DNA of 64,000 nucleotides from Idiomarina aminovorans (lineage in GTDB: Bacteria; Pseudomonadota; Gammaproteobacteria; Enterobacterales; Alteromonadaceae), in the NCBI RefSeq assembly GCF_023155095.1, contig NZ_JAKNDA010000001.1, forward strand, positions 248,001-312,000. The letters run 5' to 3'. The notes beneath the pieces were generated by a model, which was not told where the DNA came from, did no database searches, and saw nothing but the letters and a program-made list of their open reading frames with translations. Below are positions 1 through 12,592 of this stretch, piece after piece. How positions within the stretch are numbered: the first letter of the stretch is position 1; every line of letters begins with the position of its first letter. The position numbers and the translations under genes were made by a program.

Positions 1-845
1 AGAATCAAGACGCCGGTAAGACCAAACTCTTCACTAAAAACGGAAAAAATGAAGTCAGTGTGGCGCTCGGGTAAAAATTCAAGTTGGGATTGCGTTCCTT
101 GTAACCAGCCCTTGCCATCTATACCACCCGAACCGATAGCGATTTTTGACTGGATAATATGGTAACCAGCACCCAGCGGATCGCGTTCAGGGTTCAAAAA
201 GGTAAGCACTCGCTGACGTTGATAGTCATGCATAAGGTAGAACCAGAGAACCGGGGTTAAAGCTGCAACGCTAATCCCTGCCGCCGTAACGAGCTTCCAG
301 CTAAGACCGGCCAGGAAAATAACGAAAACGCCTGCACAGGCAACCAATAAAGAGGTTCCTAAGTCGGGTTGCCGTGCAATAAGCAGGGTTGGAATAATGA
401 CCAGAATTAATGCACCAAATAACCGATAAATTGATGGCGGGATAGGCCGTTGATTCATGTACCAGGCGAGCATAAGGGGCATGGCAAGCTTCATTATCTC
501 TGATGGTTGAATGGTCATGGGGCCGATATCGAGCCATCGTTGTGCACCCTTACCCATTTCGCCAAAGACCAGTACGGCAACTAGCAGCAGTACGCCCGCA
601 ATAAAAGCCGGAACAGTGAATCGTGAAAGCGCGCGAGGCGGAATTTGTGCTACCACAAAAAGAACCACAAAAGACAAGCCGATGCGTATAGATTGCCGCT
701 CTACAACAGCAATATCCTTACCGGCCGCACTAAAAATAACAAATAAGCTGGCAACCGAAAGCAGTACCAACGGCAGAAGTAATGGCCCATCTATATGCAG
801 CCGTTTTAATAGTGAGGTCCGTTGGCGTTCTTCAGTGGTCAGCAT
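1..845 (-). CDS. rodA: RodA, SEDS peptidoglycan glycosyltransferase (partial)
   Basis: Multi-pass inner-membrane SEDS protein of the cell-elongation complex; the family polymerises glycan strands from lipid II together with PBP2. About 281 N-terminal residues of a roughly 370-residue protein are visible; the C-terminus lies beyond the left edge. The translation shows successive hydrophobic segments and family stretches such as [23 protein letters not shown] and ARQPDLGTS, and near the edge the conserved [14 protein letters not shown]. The ATG at 843-845 gives the start [10 protein letters not shown] and overlaps the end of the PBP2 gene by 14 bp, indicating translational coupling. The pairing with mrdA is the classical one. 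Identification is secure. Confidence 0.95.
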   Translation of the reverse strand, partial: MLTTEERQRTSLLKRLHIDGPLLLPLVLLSVASLFVIFSAAGKDIAVVERQSIRIGLSFVVLFVVAQIPPRALSRFTVPAFIAGVLLLVAVLVFGEMGKGAQRWLDIGPMTIQPSEIMKLAMPLMLAWYMNQRPIPPSIYRLFGALILVIIPTLLIARQPDLGTSLLVACAGVFVIFLAGLSWKLVTAAGISVAALTPVLWFYLMHDYQRQRVLTFLNPERDPLGAGYHIIQSKIAIGSGGIDGKGWLQGTQSQLEFLPERHTDFIFSVFSEEFGLTGVLI

Positions 846-2727
846 CGATTTCTACCTGCTGTTTTTTTTCATTATTAAATCGGGAATGCCAAAGATCGAG
901 CATTTTTCGTGCTACTGGTGCGGCAATGCTGCCGCCGCCACCGAGTGAATTTTCAATAGCAATAACAACGGTGACTCTGGGCTTATCTGCAGGCGCGTAG
1001 CCGACGTACATCGCGTTATCCCGATAACGTTCGGCAATGTCTTCTGCGTTGTACTCTTCTTCCTGACCCAGGCTTTTGACCTGAGCGGTTCCTGTTTTTC
1101 CGGCTGAGGAGTATGGAGCATCCGCAAATGCGCGCCGCGCGGTGCCTTTGGGTGCCATATTGACATTACGCATGCCTTTCTTTACCGCATCCCAGTAATC
1201 GCTGTCGGACAGTGTTAAAGGTTCGCGTTGAGTAATTAATGCTTGCTCGAATACCCCATCCTGCATTTTTCCGCGAAGCAGGCGGGGAACAAGGTGCTCG
1301 CCTTTATTAGCAACCATTGCGGTGGCAACAGCGAGTTGCATAGGTGTTGCTGTCCAGTAACTCTGGCCAATTCCAACTGACAGAGTTTCGCCAGCGTACC
1401 ATGGTTGGCCGAACCTGGCTCTTTTCCAGCCCCGCGAGGGCATCAGAGCGGAAACTTCCTCGTGAATATCAATACCGGTTTTTTCACCAAAACCAAATTT
1501 ACCCATGAAGCTTGAAATCTTATCAACGCCTAGCTTCAGTGCTAAGTCGTAATAAAAGGTATCGCAGCTTTCGGTAATTGCCTTCTCGATATCGACCCAG
1601 CCATGCCCCCACGCAAGCCAGTCCCGGTAACGTCTGTCGACCCCTTTAATTTCAAACCAGCCGGGGTCCCATATTCGGGTTTCTTCGGTAATAGTGCCGT
1701 CCTCTAAACCTAATAAACCGATTTGAGCCTTAATGGTTGATGCCGGGGGGTAGGCTCCTTGAGTAGCACGGTTAAGCAGTGGACTTTGTGTCGAGTTTAG
1801 TAATGATTGATATTGTTTAACTGAAATACCATTGACGAACCAGTTCGGATCATAGCTGGGAGTACTAGCCATTGCTAGGATGCCACCTGTGGTAGTATCC
1901 ATCAGAATAATTGAACCTCTTTGCTGACCGAGTAATTCGGCTGCTTTTCTCTGCAGTTCAAGGTCAAGCTCTAACACAATATCCTGTCCGGGTTCGGGTG
2001 CCTCAATGCTAAGCGTTCTTACGGCCCGTCCGCGGTTATTCACCTCGACACTTTGATAACCGACTTCGCCGTGCAGATCCTTTTCGTAATATTTCTCAAT
2101 GCCGAGTTTGCCGATGGTGCGACTTGCCGCGTAGTTTGCTAACTCTCCGCTATCTCGTAATCTGTTAACGTCGTTACGATTAATTTTTGCTACATAGCCG
2201 ACGGCATGGGTTAATAATTCTTTATGCGGGTAGTTTCGTATCAAGCGTGCTTCAATACTAACTCCGGGGTACTTGTGTTGTTGCGCGGCAAAAATAGCCA
2301 GTTGTTCCTCATTGATATCATCAAGTAACGGAACATTATTAAATCGCCGCTGGTTTTTAAGGTTGCGGTAAAACCGTTTAATCGCGGTATCAGGAAAGTC
2401 GAGTAATTGTTGCAGTTCGCTTAACGTATTCTCAAGGTCGTCGATTTCTTCAGGGGTAACATCCAGGCTGTAAACAGGTGTGTTTTCTGCTAAGAGAACG
2501 CCATTACGGTCGTAAATTAAGCCTCGGTTTGGAGCCAGAGGTAATAATTTAATCCGGTTATCGTTAGAACGCGTCTGCAGTTCATTGTGTTCAATAACCT
2601 GCAAGTGGTACATGTTAGACATTAAAGCCACAAAGGCAGCCACAACAATTACCATCGCGACTAAGACGCGGCGGCCAAAAAGGGCTGCTTCAGTATCGTG
2701 ATCACGTATGTGGGTGCGATGACGCAT
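832..2727 (-). CDS. mrdA: Penicillin-binding protein 2 (elongation transpeptidase)
   Basis: Class B penicillin-binding protein, the D,D-transpeptidase of lateral-wall synthesis, anchored in the inner membrane with its catalytic domain in the periplasm. It has 631 residues, normal for the family. One membrane segment lies at about residues 19-40, followed by the dimerisation domain. The transpeptidase motifs are intact: STIK with nucleophile Ser330, an SCD motif near 387, and KTGT at 544-547. It sits between rlmH (8 bp upstream) and rodA (overlapping), the conserved rlmH-mrdA-rodA order. Nothing is missing or unusual. Confidence 0.97.
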   Translation of the reverse strand: MRHRTHIRDHDTEAALFGRRVLVAMVIVVAAFVALMSNMYHLQVIEHNELQTRSNDNRIKLLPLAPNRGLIYDRNGVLLAENTPVYSLDVTPEEIDDLENTLSELQQLLDFPDTAIKRFYRNLKNQRRFNNVPLLDDINEEQLAIFAAQQHKYPGVSIEARLIRNYPHKELLTHAVGYVAKINRNDVNRLRDSGELANYAASRTIGKLGIEKYYEKDLHGEVGYQSVEVNNRGRAVRTLSIEAPEPGQDIVLELDLELQRKAAELLGQQRGSIILMDTTTGGILAMASTPSYDPNWFVNGISVKQYQSLLNSTQSPLLNRATQGAYPPASTIKAQIGLLGLEDGTITEETRIWDPGWFEIKGVDRRYRDWLAWGHGWVDIEKAITESCDTFYYDLALKLGVDKISSFMGKFGFGEKTGIDIHEEVSALMPSRGWKRARFGQPWYAGETLSVGIGQSYWTATPMQLAVATAMVANKGEHLVPRLLRGKMQDGVFEQALITQREPLTLSDSDYWDAVKKGMRNVNMAPKGTARRAFADAPYSSAGKTGTAQVKSLGQEEEYNAEDIAERYRDNAMYVGYAPADKPRVTVVIAIENSLGGGGSIAAPVARKMLDLWHSRFNNEKKQQVEIDADH

Positions 2728-2735
2728 TATTATTT

Positions 2736-3206
2736 TTATTCTCTATGGTACGGATGATTGTTATTCAGACTCCATGCCCGATATAGGCTTTCGGCGACGA
2801 TTAATCGCACGACCGGGTGAGGCAGAGTCAATTTAGACAATGACCAACGTTGTTCGGCAATAGCCAGACATGCGTCGGAAAGGCCTTCAGGCCCACCAAT
2901 CAGCAGAGTGACATCTCTGCCATCCATTTGCCATTTTCCCAGCTGTTGAGCAAGCTTTGGGGTATCCCAGGCTTGGCCTGTGACCTCTAAAGTAACAACT
3001 CGGTTTCCTTTGGGTATTGCCTGAAGAAGCAATTTACCCTCCTGCTGCATAACACGCTTCAAGTCAGCCTTACGAGTCCGCTTCTGCGCGGCTATTTCAT
3101 GCAAAACCAGTTTGCAATCCGCCGGAAACCGCTTTTTATATTCGTTAAAACCTTCAGTAACCCACGTGGGCATTTTCGTGCCAACAGCGAGCAATTGAAT
3201 TTGCAC
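2736..3206 (-). CDS. rlmH: 23S rRNA (pseudouridine-1915-N3)-methyltransferase RlmH
   Basis: SPOUT-class methyltransferase that uses S-adenosylmethionine to methylate pseudouridine 1915 in helix 69 of 23S rRNA, acting on assembled 70S ribosomes. It has 156 residues, the standard length. The knotted SAM-binding loop is visible as [12 protein letters not shown] and the protein ends in the conserved aromatic tail YHRE. It lies directly downstream of rsfS (3 bp gap) and upstream of mrdA in an unbroken minus-strand operon. Confidence 0.97.
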   Translation of the reverse strand: MQIQLLAVGTKMPTWVTEGFNEYKKRFPADCKLVLHEIAAQKRTRKADLKRVMQQEGKLLLQAIPKGNRVVTLEVTGQAWDTPKLAQQLGKWQMDGRDVTLLIGGPEGLSDACLAIAEQRWSLSKLTLPHPVVRLIVAESLYRAWSLNNNHPYHRE

Positions 3207-3209
3207 TGA

Positions 3210-3527
3210 CTAGCCCCAGAGTTTTTCTAATTGATAGAAGTCGCGGATGCTGTCCTGCATAACGTGCACAACGACGTCACCAAGGTCAACTAATACCCAT
3301 TCTGACTGTTCGCCACCTTCCACACCAATAGGCGGTGTTCCAGCATGTTTCGACTCTGTGGCGACATGTTCAGCAATGCTTCGTACATGCGTTTTTGAAC
3401 TGCCAGAGCAGATAACCATATAGTCAACAACGTCAGTTTTATCATGAACATCTAAAATTTGAACGTCACGACCTTTAAGGTCATCGATTTTATCAGTGAC
3501 AAATTCACGCAATTCTTCTGCCTGCAA
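3210..3527 (-). CDS. rsfS: Ribosome silencing factor RsfS
   Basis: Small cytosolic factor that binds L14 on the 50S subunit and blocks subunit joining when nutrients are short. It has 105 residues, typical length. Family hallmarks are the N-terminal KIDDLKGRDVQILDV, the VICSGSSKTHVRSIA segment and the C-terminal WVLVDLGDVVVHVM followed by FYQLEKLW. It precedes rlmH by 3 bp and follows nadD after 63 bp, the conserved nadD-rsfS-rlmH order. Confidence 0.96.
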   Translation of the reverse strand: MQAEELREFVTDKIDDLKGRDVQILDVHDKTDVVDYMVICSGSSKTHVRSIAEHVATESKHAGTPPIGVEGGEQSEWVLVDLGDVVVHVMQDSIRDFYQLEKLWG

Positions 3528-3590
3528 AAGATTTTCTCCGATCTAAGAACTAAAACCCGAAGTTTAACAGAAATTAAGAAAAGTGTTCAG

Positions 3591-4220
3591 TCACAAATAC
3601 AGCTGATGTTCTTTTATATAGTCATAAACATTGGTCGGTAATGGCAGATTCGATTCGCGGTGTTGCAACTGTTGACGAAGTTCCGTGGCAGAAACGTCAA
3701 TCATTGGGGTTTGTGCAACATACAGTAACCCTGAAGTTCGCTGACTTAATTTATCTTTAACCTCGGTCAAATGGCCAGAGATAAAATCTTCCAACTCTTG
3801 GTCTTGAGGAGCAAACGAGACTCCGGCTCTTGGCATAACGACCAGGTGAGCATGCTCTATGAGTTGCTGCCATTGATGCCAGCGATGAAGGCTCATTAAA
3901 GAATCCATGCCCATGACAAAGAGTAGCGTATCGTTTGGATAACGAGTTTTAAATTCACTTAATGTGTTGGCGGTATAAGAACGCCTGTCTTGTTTTAATT
4001 CCCAGTCCTCAGCATTAAAAGCGGTGTTTTGTTGGCAAGCCAAATCGACCATTTCAAGTCTTTGTTTTGCGCTGGCAATGGGTTGTGGACGGTGCGGTGG
4101 TAACGCACTTGGCATCAAAGACAAGGTTGAAATGGTAAGTTCCTGGACCAGCGCTGCCGCTGTTTCTAAATGACCATTATGGATAGGGTCAAAAGTACCA
4201 CCGAAAATTGCACGTATCAT
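3591..4220 (-). CDS. nadD: Nicotinate-nucleotide adenylyltransferase NadD
   Basis: Transfers AMP from ATP to nicotinate mononucleotide, giving deamido-NAD in NAD synthesis. It has 209 residues. The nucleotidyltransferase signature GGTFDPIHNGHL lies at residues 7-18, and the second ATP-binding motif reads VSATELRQQL near the C-terminus. The ATG overlaps the end of holA by 4 bp, so the two are translationally coupled. Confidence 0.96.
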   Translation of the reverse strand: MIRAIFGGTFDPIHNGHLETAAALVQELTISTLSLMPSALPPHRPQPIASAKQRLEMVDLACQQNTAFNAEDWELKQDRRSYTANTLSEFKTRYPNDTLLFVMGMDSLMSLHRWHQWQQLIEHAHLVVMPRAGVSFAPQDQELEDFISGHLTEVKDKLSQRTSGLLYVAQTPMIDVSATELRQQLQHRESNLPLPTNVYDYIKEHQLYL

Positions 4221-5299
4221 AATTGAATAAGCTGCTCGTTTGGCTCAATACCATGATTTAACGCAGAAAGAGCCTGACTGACGGCGTTTGCATTGCTACA
4301 GCAAAGTAAGCTGAGTAAATGCGTTGTTAAGATAAGCGGCGACTCTCCGCTGTCCAGTTTAAGTGCCGCTTCTATTCTCTCAACCAGCCGCTGAGCATCC
4401 AATAATGTTTGTGGGCTTAGTTGAGTAGCACGCTGGTGATAGCCCGGTTGTTGATTAGGCCAGATCATAAGTTGTCGAAACAGAGCGGTTGTATCAGCCT
4501 GTGCTTGCTGGGATTTTTGCAGGGCGGTCAGTAACTGAACTTCGCGCTGTAATATCCAAATGAGTCTGTGAAAATCATTTTCCTCGTCCAGCAAACGACT
4601 CAGCCGGTGCAATGCTCCTTCAAAGTCTTGCTGTTGGATGCTTTCCTGCAGTGCGAAAACACTAAAACGGCTGACATCATCAATCGATTCTTTTAAAAAA
4701 ACGTCTGTAATAATCCCATCATTTGTTAACAACTGCCATTTACTGAGTTCCTGATCTAAAGCCAGTAAGTTTCCTTCAAACCAATCGGACAGTTTTTCTG
4801 GAACACCGGCCTCTAACGTCAGTTGATAACGTTGCGCTCTTTGATGAATAAAAGCAGGTAACTGAGACTTATCGGGGCTTTGGGTGCGAACCAGCGGACC
4901 GCGCTGGGCCAAAGCTTTAAACCAGCGGCTATTCTGTGTTTCTTTCTTAAGTCTGTCGCCAATAACTATCAGTATTTCGTTTTCTGTCTGGTTTTTTGCG
5001 TATTCAGTTAACGCCGCTGAACCATCTCTGCCTGGCTTATTTTCGGGTAACTCAAGTTCCAGTAGACGTAAATTACCAAACAGGCTCATAGACTGCTCGC
5101 CCGACGCCAGCTGCTGCCAGTCAAAGTCTTTACTTTGTAGCCAATGTATTCGTTCAAGATCGTCACTGGTTATATGCTTACGAATACTGGAAAGAGCGTC
5201 GTTCCTGAGCAGAAGGTCATCACCAAATACCAGCATGACAGGAGGAACCCCGTTTTGCTGCAGGTAATTTTCGAGCTTTTCAGGGTAAATAGTCTGCAT
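4217..5299 (-). CDS. holA: DNA polymerase III delta subunit HolA
   Basis: Delta subunit of the clamp-loader complex; it opens the beta sliding clamp during loading. It has 360 residues, close to the usual length of about 340. The N-terminal fold is recognisable from PPVMLVFGDDLLLRND, and the protein carries the three-domain architecture of the family without Walker motifs, as expected for delta. The lptE-holA-nadD order and the 12 bp gap to lptE are conserved among gammaproteobacteria. Confidence 0.94.
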   Translation of the reverse strand: MQTIYPEKLENYLQQNGVPPVMLVFGDDLLLRNDALSSIRKHITSDDLERIHWLQSKDFDWQQLASGEQSMSLFGNLRLLELELPENKPGRDGSAALTEYAKNQTENEILIVIGDRLKKETQNSRWFKALAQRGPLVRTQSPDKSQLPAFIHQRAQRYQLTLEAGVPEKLSDWFEGNLLALDQELSKWQLLTNDGIITDVFLKESIDDVSRFSVFALQESIQQQDFEGALHRLSRLLDEENDFHRLIWILQREVQLLTALQKSQQAQADTTALFRQLMIWPNQQPGYHQRATQLSPQTLLDAQRLVERIEAALKLDSGESPLILTTHLLSLLCCSNANAVSQALSALNHGIEPNEQLIQL

Positions 5300-5311
5300 G
5301 GTCTAAGTAAC

Positions 5312-5797
5312 TTACTCCGACATTTCGAAGATAATTTGCTGCAGAATAAGTCGAGAGGCTTCCGCCCTCATTTCATCTACAAGCATTTCACGCTCACGTG
5401 TTTTTGCCAGCACAAAGTTGGGGTCATCCTGATAGTCCCGGGCTACTTCAACTTTACGTTCAAGCAAGAGTTGCTGTTTTTTAAACAACTGATACTTGAC
5501 CTGATACAACAACTCATATTCAGCAACCTGTCCACTTTCGAACAACGATAAAGTTCTTCGCTCTAGCTTGTCGGAGATAAGACGAACGGTAATAGGCTGA
5601 TTTGTGTCGGAAACCTGAATACCTGAATACGTAAAGCGTTGCTGCATGTGCTCATTTAACTCCTTAGACACCTGGCTCTGCAATGACACAGACTGAAGTG
5701 TTTCTGGTAGTTGGTAATTGCCACGAAGCTGAAAGCCACAACCGTTAAGAGTGGCTATCAGTAGCAGAGTGAGCGCAAGGTTTAAGATAACGCGCAT
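5312..5797 (-). CDS. lptE: LPS-assembly lipoprotein LptE
   Basis: Outer-membrane lipoprotein that plugs the LptD barrel and helps insert lipopolysaccharide in the outer leaflet. It has 161 residues. A signal peptide ends in the lipobox LNGC (Cys20), followed by the conserved GFQLRGNYQLP. It lies 3 bp downstream of leuS and 12 bp upstream of holA, the classical leuS-lptE-holA arrangement. Confidence 0.95.
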   Translation of the reverse strand: MRVILNLALTLLLIATLNGCGFQLRGNYQLPETLQSVSLQSQVSKELNEHMQQRFTYSGIQVSDTNQPITVRLISDKLERRTLSLFESGQVAEYELLYQVKYQLFKKQQLLLERKVEVARDYQDDPNFVLAKTREREMLVDEMRAEASRLILQQIIFEMSE

Positions 5798-5800
5798 AGA

Positions 5801-8401
<2,601 letters not shown>

Positions 8402-8413
8402 TTAAATATCGGT

Positions 8414-8611
8414 TTAGCTAATTGCGTACCACATAAGAAACATAATGACTATTCCAGCCAGACCAAAAAAAACGCTCTCAAAAAATGAACGTTGTTTAAC
8501 TTCGGCCGGTTCTGATTTATCAATGGCAAACAGCATGAGCCAGGAGCTTAACCCAAGACCACCAGCGGCAATAAGCACAGCAAAAAGAATGGCATCAAAT
8601 ATATTTTCCAT
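8414..8611 (-). CDS. Small two-helix membrane protein, unknown function
   Basis: A 65-residue protein with two predicted membrane segments, about residues 5-29 and 46-63, separated by a short charged loop (KSEPAEVKQR). I do not recognise the family. It lies between lnt (upstream in transcription) and leuS on the same strand, with 90 bp and 36 bp gaps. The hydrophobic pattern argues for a real gene, but no function can be assigned. Confidence 0.6.
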   Translation of the reverse strand: MENIFDAILFAVLIAAGGLGLSSWLMLFAIDKSEPAEVKQRSFFESVFFGLAGIVIMFLMWYAIS

Positions 8612-8701
8612 AGTAGTATCCCTGTAGAAAAATGGAAAAAAAACAGCAACAAATTTAGTTTTGTCTGGAGCGCATAGTGTACTGATTTTAAGAGCTGATG
8701 A

Positions 8702-10213
8702 CTATGTTTTAGGGTTTTTCTTAGCACGTTTTGTAGCGAATATTGGTAACAACCCAAACAGAGCGAGAATTATGGCACCCCAGTTCCCAATTTGATTAAA
8801 TATTGTTGAGCCCCTAACGGGGTAGACATTGGCAGACAGTGCAGTGGCTTTAAACTGAGGTGCCAGGGCAATATAACGGCCGAATTCATCAACCGCAGCT
8901 GTGACACCATTATTCGTTGCTCTTAACAGTGGCTTTCCCATTTCCATAGCGCGCATGCGAGCTATCTGCATGTGTTGCCAGGGGCCGTGAGAGTCGCCGA
9001 ACCAAGTGTCATTGCTAAGGGTAACTAAATAGTCTGTATCGTCGTAGGTATTACTCCGAACTTGTCCGGAAAACGCAATTTCGTAGCATATTGCCATGGC
9101 TAAATTACTGCCATTAGCTTTGAGGTTGGGTTGTTGATAACTGCCCCGGCTAAATGACGACATGGGCAAATTGAATAAAGGAGCTAACGGTCGCAGCAAG
9201 TCTTCGAAAGGAACAAACTCGCCAATAGGAAGCAGTTGATGCTTTTGGTAGCGGTTCGCATTGCCATAATTATAGCCTTGATTATCCAGCACAATAACAG
9301 AGTTATAGAAATCATCATTCAGCCTGTCGTAGTCGATAATTCCAGTTATTAACGCCGAATTATTGATACTTGCTGACTTCTCGACGGTATTAAGTACGTC
9401 GCTTGCATAAGGCTCAAGTGCTGTAATAGCCGATTCAGGCCAAATAACTAAGTCGTGGTCAAATTGAGGGCGAGTTAAGTCCAGGTAACGCAAAATGTTC
9501 GGCCATTGCTGCTCTGCCTGCCACTTTAAAGATTGTTGAATATTGCCTTGTACCAGCAGTACTGACATTGACTCAGTGTTTCTCTCAGTCGACTGTATTT
9601 TGGGAAATATTGCAGCACAAGTGAGTAAAACGAGTGGAATTATCAATAGCGCCGGTTTTTTGTTTCGCAGAGCAACCACCACCGCAATGGCAGTAAACCA
9701 TAAGGCAACGGTAATACCGGTTTCTCCAATAACGGAGGCGAGTCCGCCGAAAATGCCATCAGTTTGACTATACCCCAGGCTAAGCCAGGGAAATCCGGTA
9801 AATAACCAGCCCCGCAAGAGTTCAGCGATAAGCCAGAAAAAGGGCAGACTGAAGCGCCACGCAAATTTACGGTGCGAGAGCTTTTGCCAGCACCAAAACG
9901 CTATGGCCGGAAACAACGCCAAATAAGCAAATAAAAGCACCAGAAGTAGCAGGGTTATCGGAAGCGAGACGCCGCCATATTGATCAATACTGACGTAAAT
10001 CCAGCTTAAACCGGCCCCAAACCAACCCAATCCAAACACGAAGCCGGCGCGGAATGCGCGTCTGGGGGCAAGTGGCCAGATGAGTTTGACGACTAAAGGC
10101 AATATGACAAAGGGCAGCCAATGCCAGTGAAAAGGCGAATAAGCGAGCGTCAGGAGGGCGCCGCAAAGTAATAAAAGAACAGAGTGAAAAGCGCTTCCTA
10201 AAGGCTTTCTCAT
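8702..10213 (-). CDS. lnt: Apolipoprotein N-acyltransferase Lnt
   Basis: Inner-membrane enzyme that adds the third acyl chain to the N-terminal cysteine of lipoproteins, allowing Lol sorting. It has 503 residues: a hydrophobic N-terminal half with several membrane helices, then a periplasmic nitrilase-like domain. Catalytic residues are visible as Glu in WPESAI, Lys in QKHQLLPIGEF and Cys in AICYEIAF. Its start touches the corC stop (1 bp overlap), the conserved ybeZ-ybeY-corC-lnt operon. Confidence 0.96.
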   Translation of the reverse strand: MRKPLGSAFHSVLLLLCGALLTLAYSPFHWHWLPFVILPLVVKLIWPLAPRRAFRAGFVFGLGWFGAGLSWIYVSIDQYGGVSLPITLLLLVLLFAYLALFPAIAFWCWQKLSHRKFAWRFSLPFFWLIAELLRGWLFTGFPWLSLGYSQTDGIFGGLASVIGETGITVALWFTAIAVVVALRNKKPALLIIPLVLLTCAAIFPKIQSTERNTESMSVLLVQGNIQQSLKWQAEQQWPNILRYLDLTRPQFDHDLVIWPESAITALEPYASDVLNTVEKSASINNSALITGIIDYDRLNDDFYNSVIVLDNQGYNYGNANRYQKHQLLPIGEFVPFEDLLRPLAPLFNLPMSSFSRGSYQQPNLKANGSNLAMAICYEIAFSGQVRSNTYDDTDYLVTLSNDTWFGDSHGPWQHMQIARMRAMEMGKPLLRATNNGVTAAVDEFGRYIALAPQFKATALSANVYPVRGSTIFNQIGNWGAIILALFGLLPIFATKRAKKNPKT

Positions 10214-11100
10214 TACTGTGCGGACTCCGAAGTGGTGCCTGTGTCAGAGTTTAAGCTTACTTGTAGTTGCTGAATACGTCTTTTATCTGCGTTGGTAACT
10301 TTAAACCCCATATTACCCAAGGTGACTTCTTCGCCCGCTTGAGGTAAATGGCCAAAACCGTGAGCAACCAAACCGCCGACAGTATCGTGCTCTTCATCAC
10401 TGAAATTAGTGTCAAAGTACTGATTAAAATCTTCAATGGTGGTTAAGGCTTTAATGGAATAGCGGCTTGGGCTAAGACGACGAATGCTGATTTTTTCATC
10501 ATCCCCCTGAGCGTCTGTTTCGTCTTCAATTTCACCAACAATTTCTTCTAAAATGTCTTCAATAGTTACCAGGCCGGAAACGCCGCCATATTCATCGACT
10601 ACAATAGCCATATGATAACGATTGGAGCGAAACTCTTTGAGTAACACATCAACTCGTTTACTCTCAGGAACGATGACCGCGGGGCGCATAACCTTTTCAA
10701 GTGAAAAGACCTGATCAGTCATATTAAAGCCGTGAGTCAATAAATCTTTAGCGAGCAGAATGCCTTCAACATGGTCTTTGTTATCGGTAACAACAGGATA
10801 GCGGCTGTGCTGAGATTCAATAACGATAGGTAAGAATTCTTCAACACTCTGATGGATATCTATAGTGACCATCTGAGAGCGAGGGATCATGATATCGCGG
10901 ACTTTGAGTTCGGCAACATCAAGTACGCCCTGGATCATCTCTCTGGTATCGCTGTCTATCAGGTCGCGATCTTCGGCGTCCTGAATTAAATCGACGAGTT
11001 CTTCTCTGCTTTTCGGCTCGCCGGCAAATACTTGTAAGAGTTTTGCTGCCCAGGATTTTCCCGACGAGCCGTTGGCTGAGTGGGGGTTGTCGTCGCTCAT
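10213..11100 (-). CDS. corC: CorC/YbeX-family CBS-domain protein
   Basis: Cytosolic protein of 295 residues with tandem CBS domains (about residues 65-190) and a C-terminal CorC/HlyC transporter-associated domain (about 205-280). Members have been linked to magnesium/cobalt efflux and, through the ybeY-lnt neighbourhood, to ribosome function; the exact role is unsettled. Motifs include VRDIMIPRSQMV and VVDEYGGVSGLVTIEDILE. It overlaps ybeY by 4 bp and lnt by 1 bp. Confidence 0.93.
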   Translation of the reverse strand: MSDDNPHSANGSSGKSWAAKLLQVFAGEPKSREELVDLIQDAEDRDLIDSDTREMIQGVLDVAELKVRDIMIPRSQMVTIDIHQSVEEFLPIVIESQHSRYPVVTDNKDHVEGILLAKDLLTHGFNMTDQVFSLEKVMRPAVIVPESKRVDVLLKEFRSNRYHMAIVVDEYGGVSGLVTIEDILEEIVGEIEDETDAQGDDEKISIRRLSPSRYSIKALTTIEDFNQYFDTNFSDEEHDTVGGLVAHGFGHLPQAGEEVTLGNMGFKVTNADKRRIQQLQVSLNSDTGTTSESAQ

Positions 11101-11588
11101 TGAGTATTAAGCTCCATGTTGTCTGTCGTTTGGTACGGGTCTGTTATTTGCAGACGCGCTAAGACGTTACGTTCAATTTGTTCCATTTTATTTGCTTCGT
11201 TATCTTCAATATGATCGTAACCTAATAGGTGGAGAGTACCGTGTATGACCATATGCGTCCAGTGGTCAATAGCTGACTTTTGTTGTTCTTTAGCCTCATC
11301 TTCAACGACGGTTTGACAGATAACCAAATCACCTAAAAGCGTGACGGGTAATTCCACCGGACTATTGAACGGGAAGGATAAAACATTGGTTGCGTAGTCT
11401 CTGTTTCGAAACTGACTATTTAACTGTTGAGCTTCTTCTTTTGCGACGATTCGCACAGTCAATTCAACCGCTTTTTTATGTTGTTGTAGATAATCTAAGG
11501 TCGTTACCACCCAGGTATGGATAGCTTCTTCGTCCGGGGCATTGGCAATGCCGTCCGCTAATTGATAATCGAGGATAAGATCAGTCAT
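11097..11588 (-). CDS. ybeY: Endoribonuclease YbeY
   Basis: Zinc-dependent single-strand endoribonuclease required for 16S rRNA 3'-end maturation and ribosome quality control. It has 163 residues. The metal motif H-x3-H-x5-H is present as HGTLHLLGYDH, preceded by the conserved NVLSFPF. It overlaps corC by 4 bp and ybeZ by 1 bp, so translation of the three is probably coupled. Confidence 0.96.
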   Translation of the reverse strand: MTDLILDYQLADGIANAPDEEAIHTWVVTTLDYLQQHKKAVELTVRIVAKEEAQQLNSQFRNRDYATNVLSFPFNSPVELPVTLLGDLVICQTVVEDEAKEQQKSAIDHWTHMVIHGTLHLLGYDHIEDNEANKMEQIERNVLARLQITDPYQTTDNMELNTQ

Positions 11589-12577
11589 TAGCTTTTATCA
11601 AATTCTTCGTAGGCTTGAACAATTCGTTGCACCACCGGGTGGCGTACCACATCACCCGCCTGAAAAAAGGTGAAGCTGATATCAGGGACTTTATTGAGTA
11701 CCTCAATAGCGTGTCTCAGTCCTGAACGCTGTCCCCGGGGTAAATCAACCTGAGTGATGTCACCAGTAATAACCGCCCGGGAATTAAAGCCGATACGGGT
11801 AAGAAACATCTTCATTTGTTCACAGGTGGTATTCTGGCTTTCATCTAAAATGATGAAAGCATCATTCAGCGTGCGGCCACGCATATAAGCTAGTGGAGCA
11901 ACTTCTATAACATTCCGTTCAATCAGTTTCTCAACTTTTTCAAAGCCCAGCATTTCAAATAAGGCGTCATATAAAGGACGTAGATAGGGGTCTACTTTTT
12001 GCGCTAAGTCACCTGGCAAGAAGCCTAATTTCTCACCGGCTTCAACGGCCGGACGTGTTAAAAGAATACGGCGAACTTCCTGACGCTCGAGAGCGTCGAC
12101 TGCGCATGCTACCGCCAGATAGGTTTTACCGGTACCTGCGGGTCCAATACCAAAATTAACATCGTGAGCTAAAATGGCCCGAACATAACCAGCCTGATTA
12201 TGATTACGAGGTTTGATTAAACCTCGTTTGGTTTTGATATGAGTCATTTTTTCGGCAGCAGGGTCACCTTGGTTTTCGCTTTGTTCAAGAACTTTTGCCT
12301 GCTGAATCGCTAGATGTACCTGCTCAGGTTCGATCTGACCTTCTTTGCCTTTGACGGTTGCGGTTTCAACGTATAAGTCGAGTAGCAATTTATGTACAGC
12401 GCTCACGCTGGCAGGGTGACCGATCAATCGAAATTGATGTCCCCGATGCGTAACCTCTACACCCAGACGACGTTCAACATGCTTTAGGTTTTCATCTAAA
12501 GGTCCGCAGAGATTGGAAAGCCGACGTGAATCTGTCGGCTCTAGTTCAAAATCAAGTGTCTGTGTTTGTGGACTCAA
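11588..12577 (-). CDS. ybeZ: PhoH-like ATPase YbeZ
   Basis: PhoH-family P-loop ATPase of 329 residues thought to work with YbeY in RNA metabolism. Walker A is GPAGTGKTYLA near residue 147 and Walker B sits in AFIILDESQNTT; the N-terminal third carries the KH-like region of the family. It is followed directly by ybeY and preceded by miaB 15 bp away. Confidence 0.95.
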   Translation of the reverse strand: MSPQTQTLDFELEPTDSRRLSNLCGPLDENLKHVERRLGVEVTHRGHQFRLIGHPASVSAVHKLLLDLYVETATVKGKEGQIEPEQVHLAIQQAKVLEQSENQGDPAAEKMTHIKTKRGLIKPRNHNQAGYVRAILAHDVNFGIGPAGTGKTYLAVACAVDALERQEVRRILLTRPAVEAGEKLGFLPGDLAQKVDPYLRPLYDALFEMLGFEKVEKLIERNVIEVAPLAYMRGRTLNDAFIILDESQNTTCEQMKMFLTRIGFNSRAVITGDITQVDLPRGQRSGLRHAIEVLNKVPDISFTFFQAGDVVRHPVVQRIVQAYEEFDKS

Positions 12578-12592
12578 TCGTTTCCTCTCTAC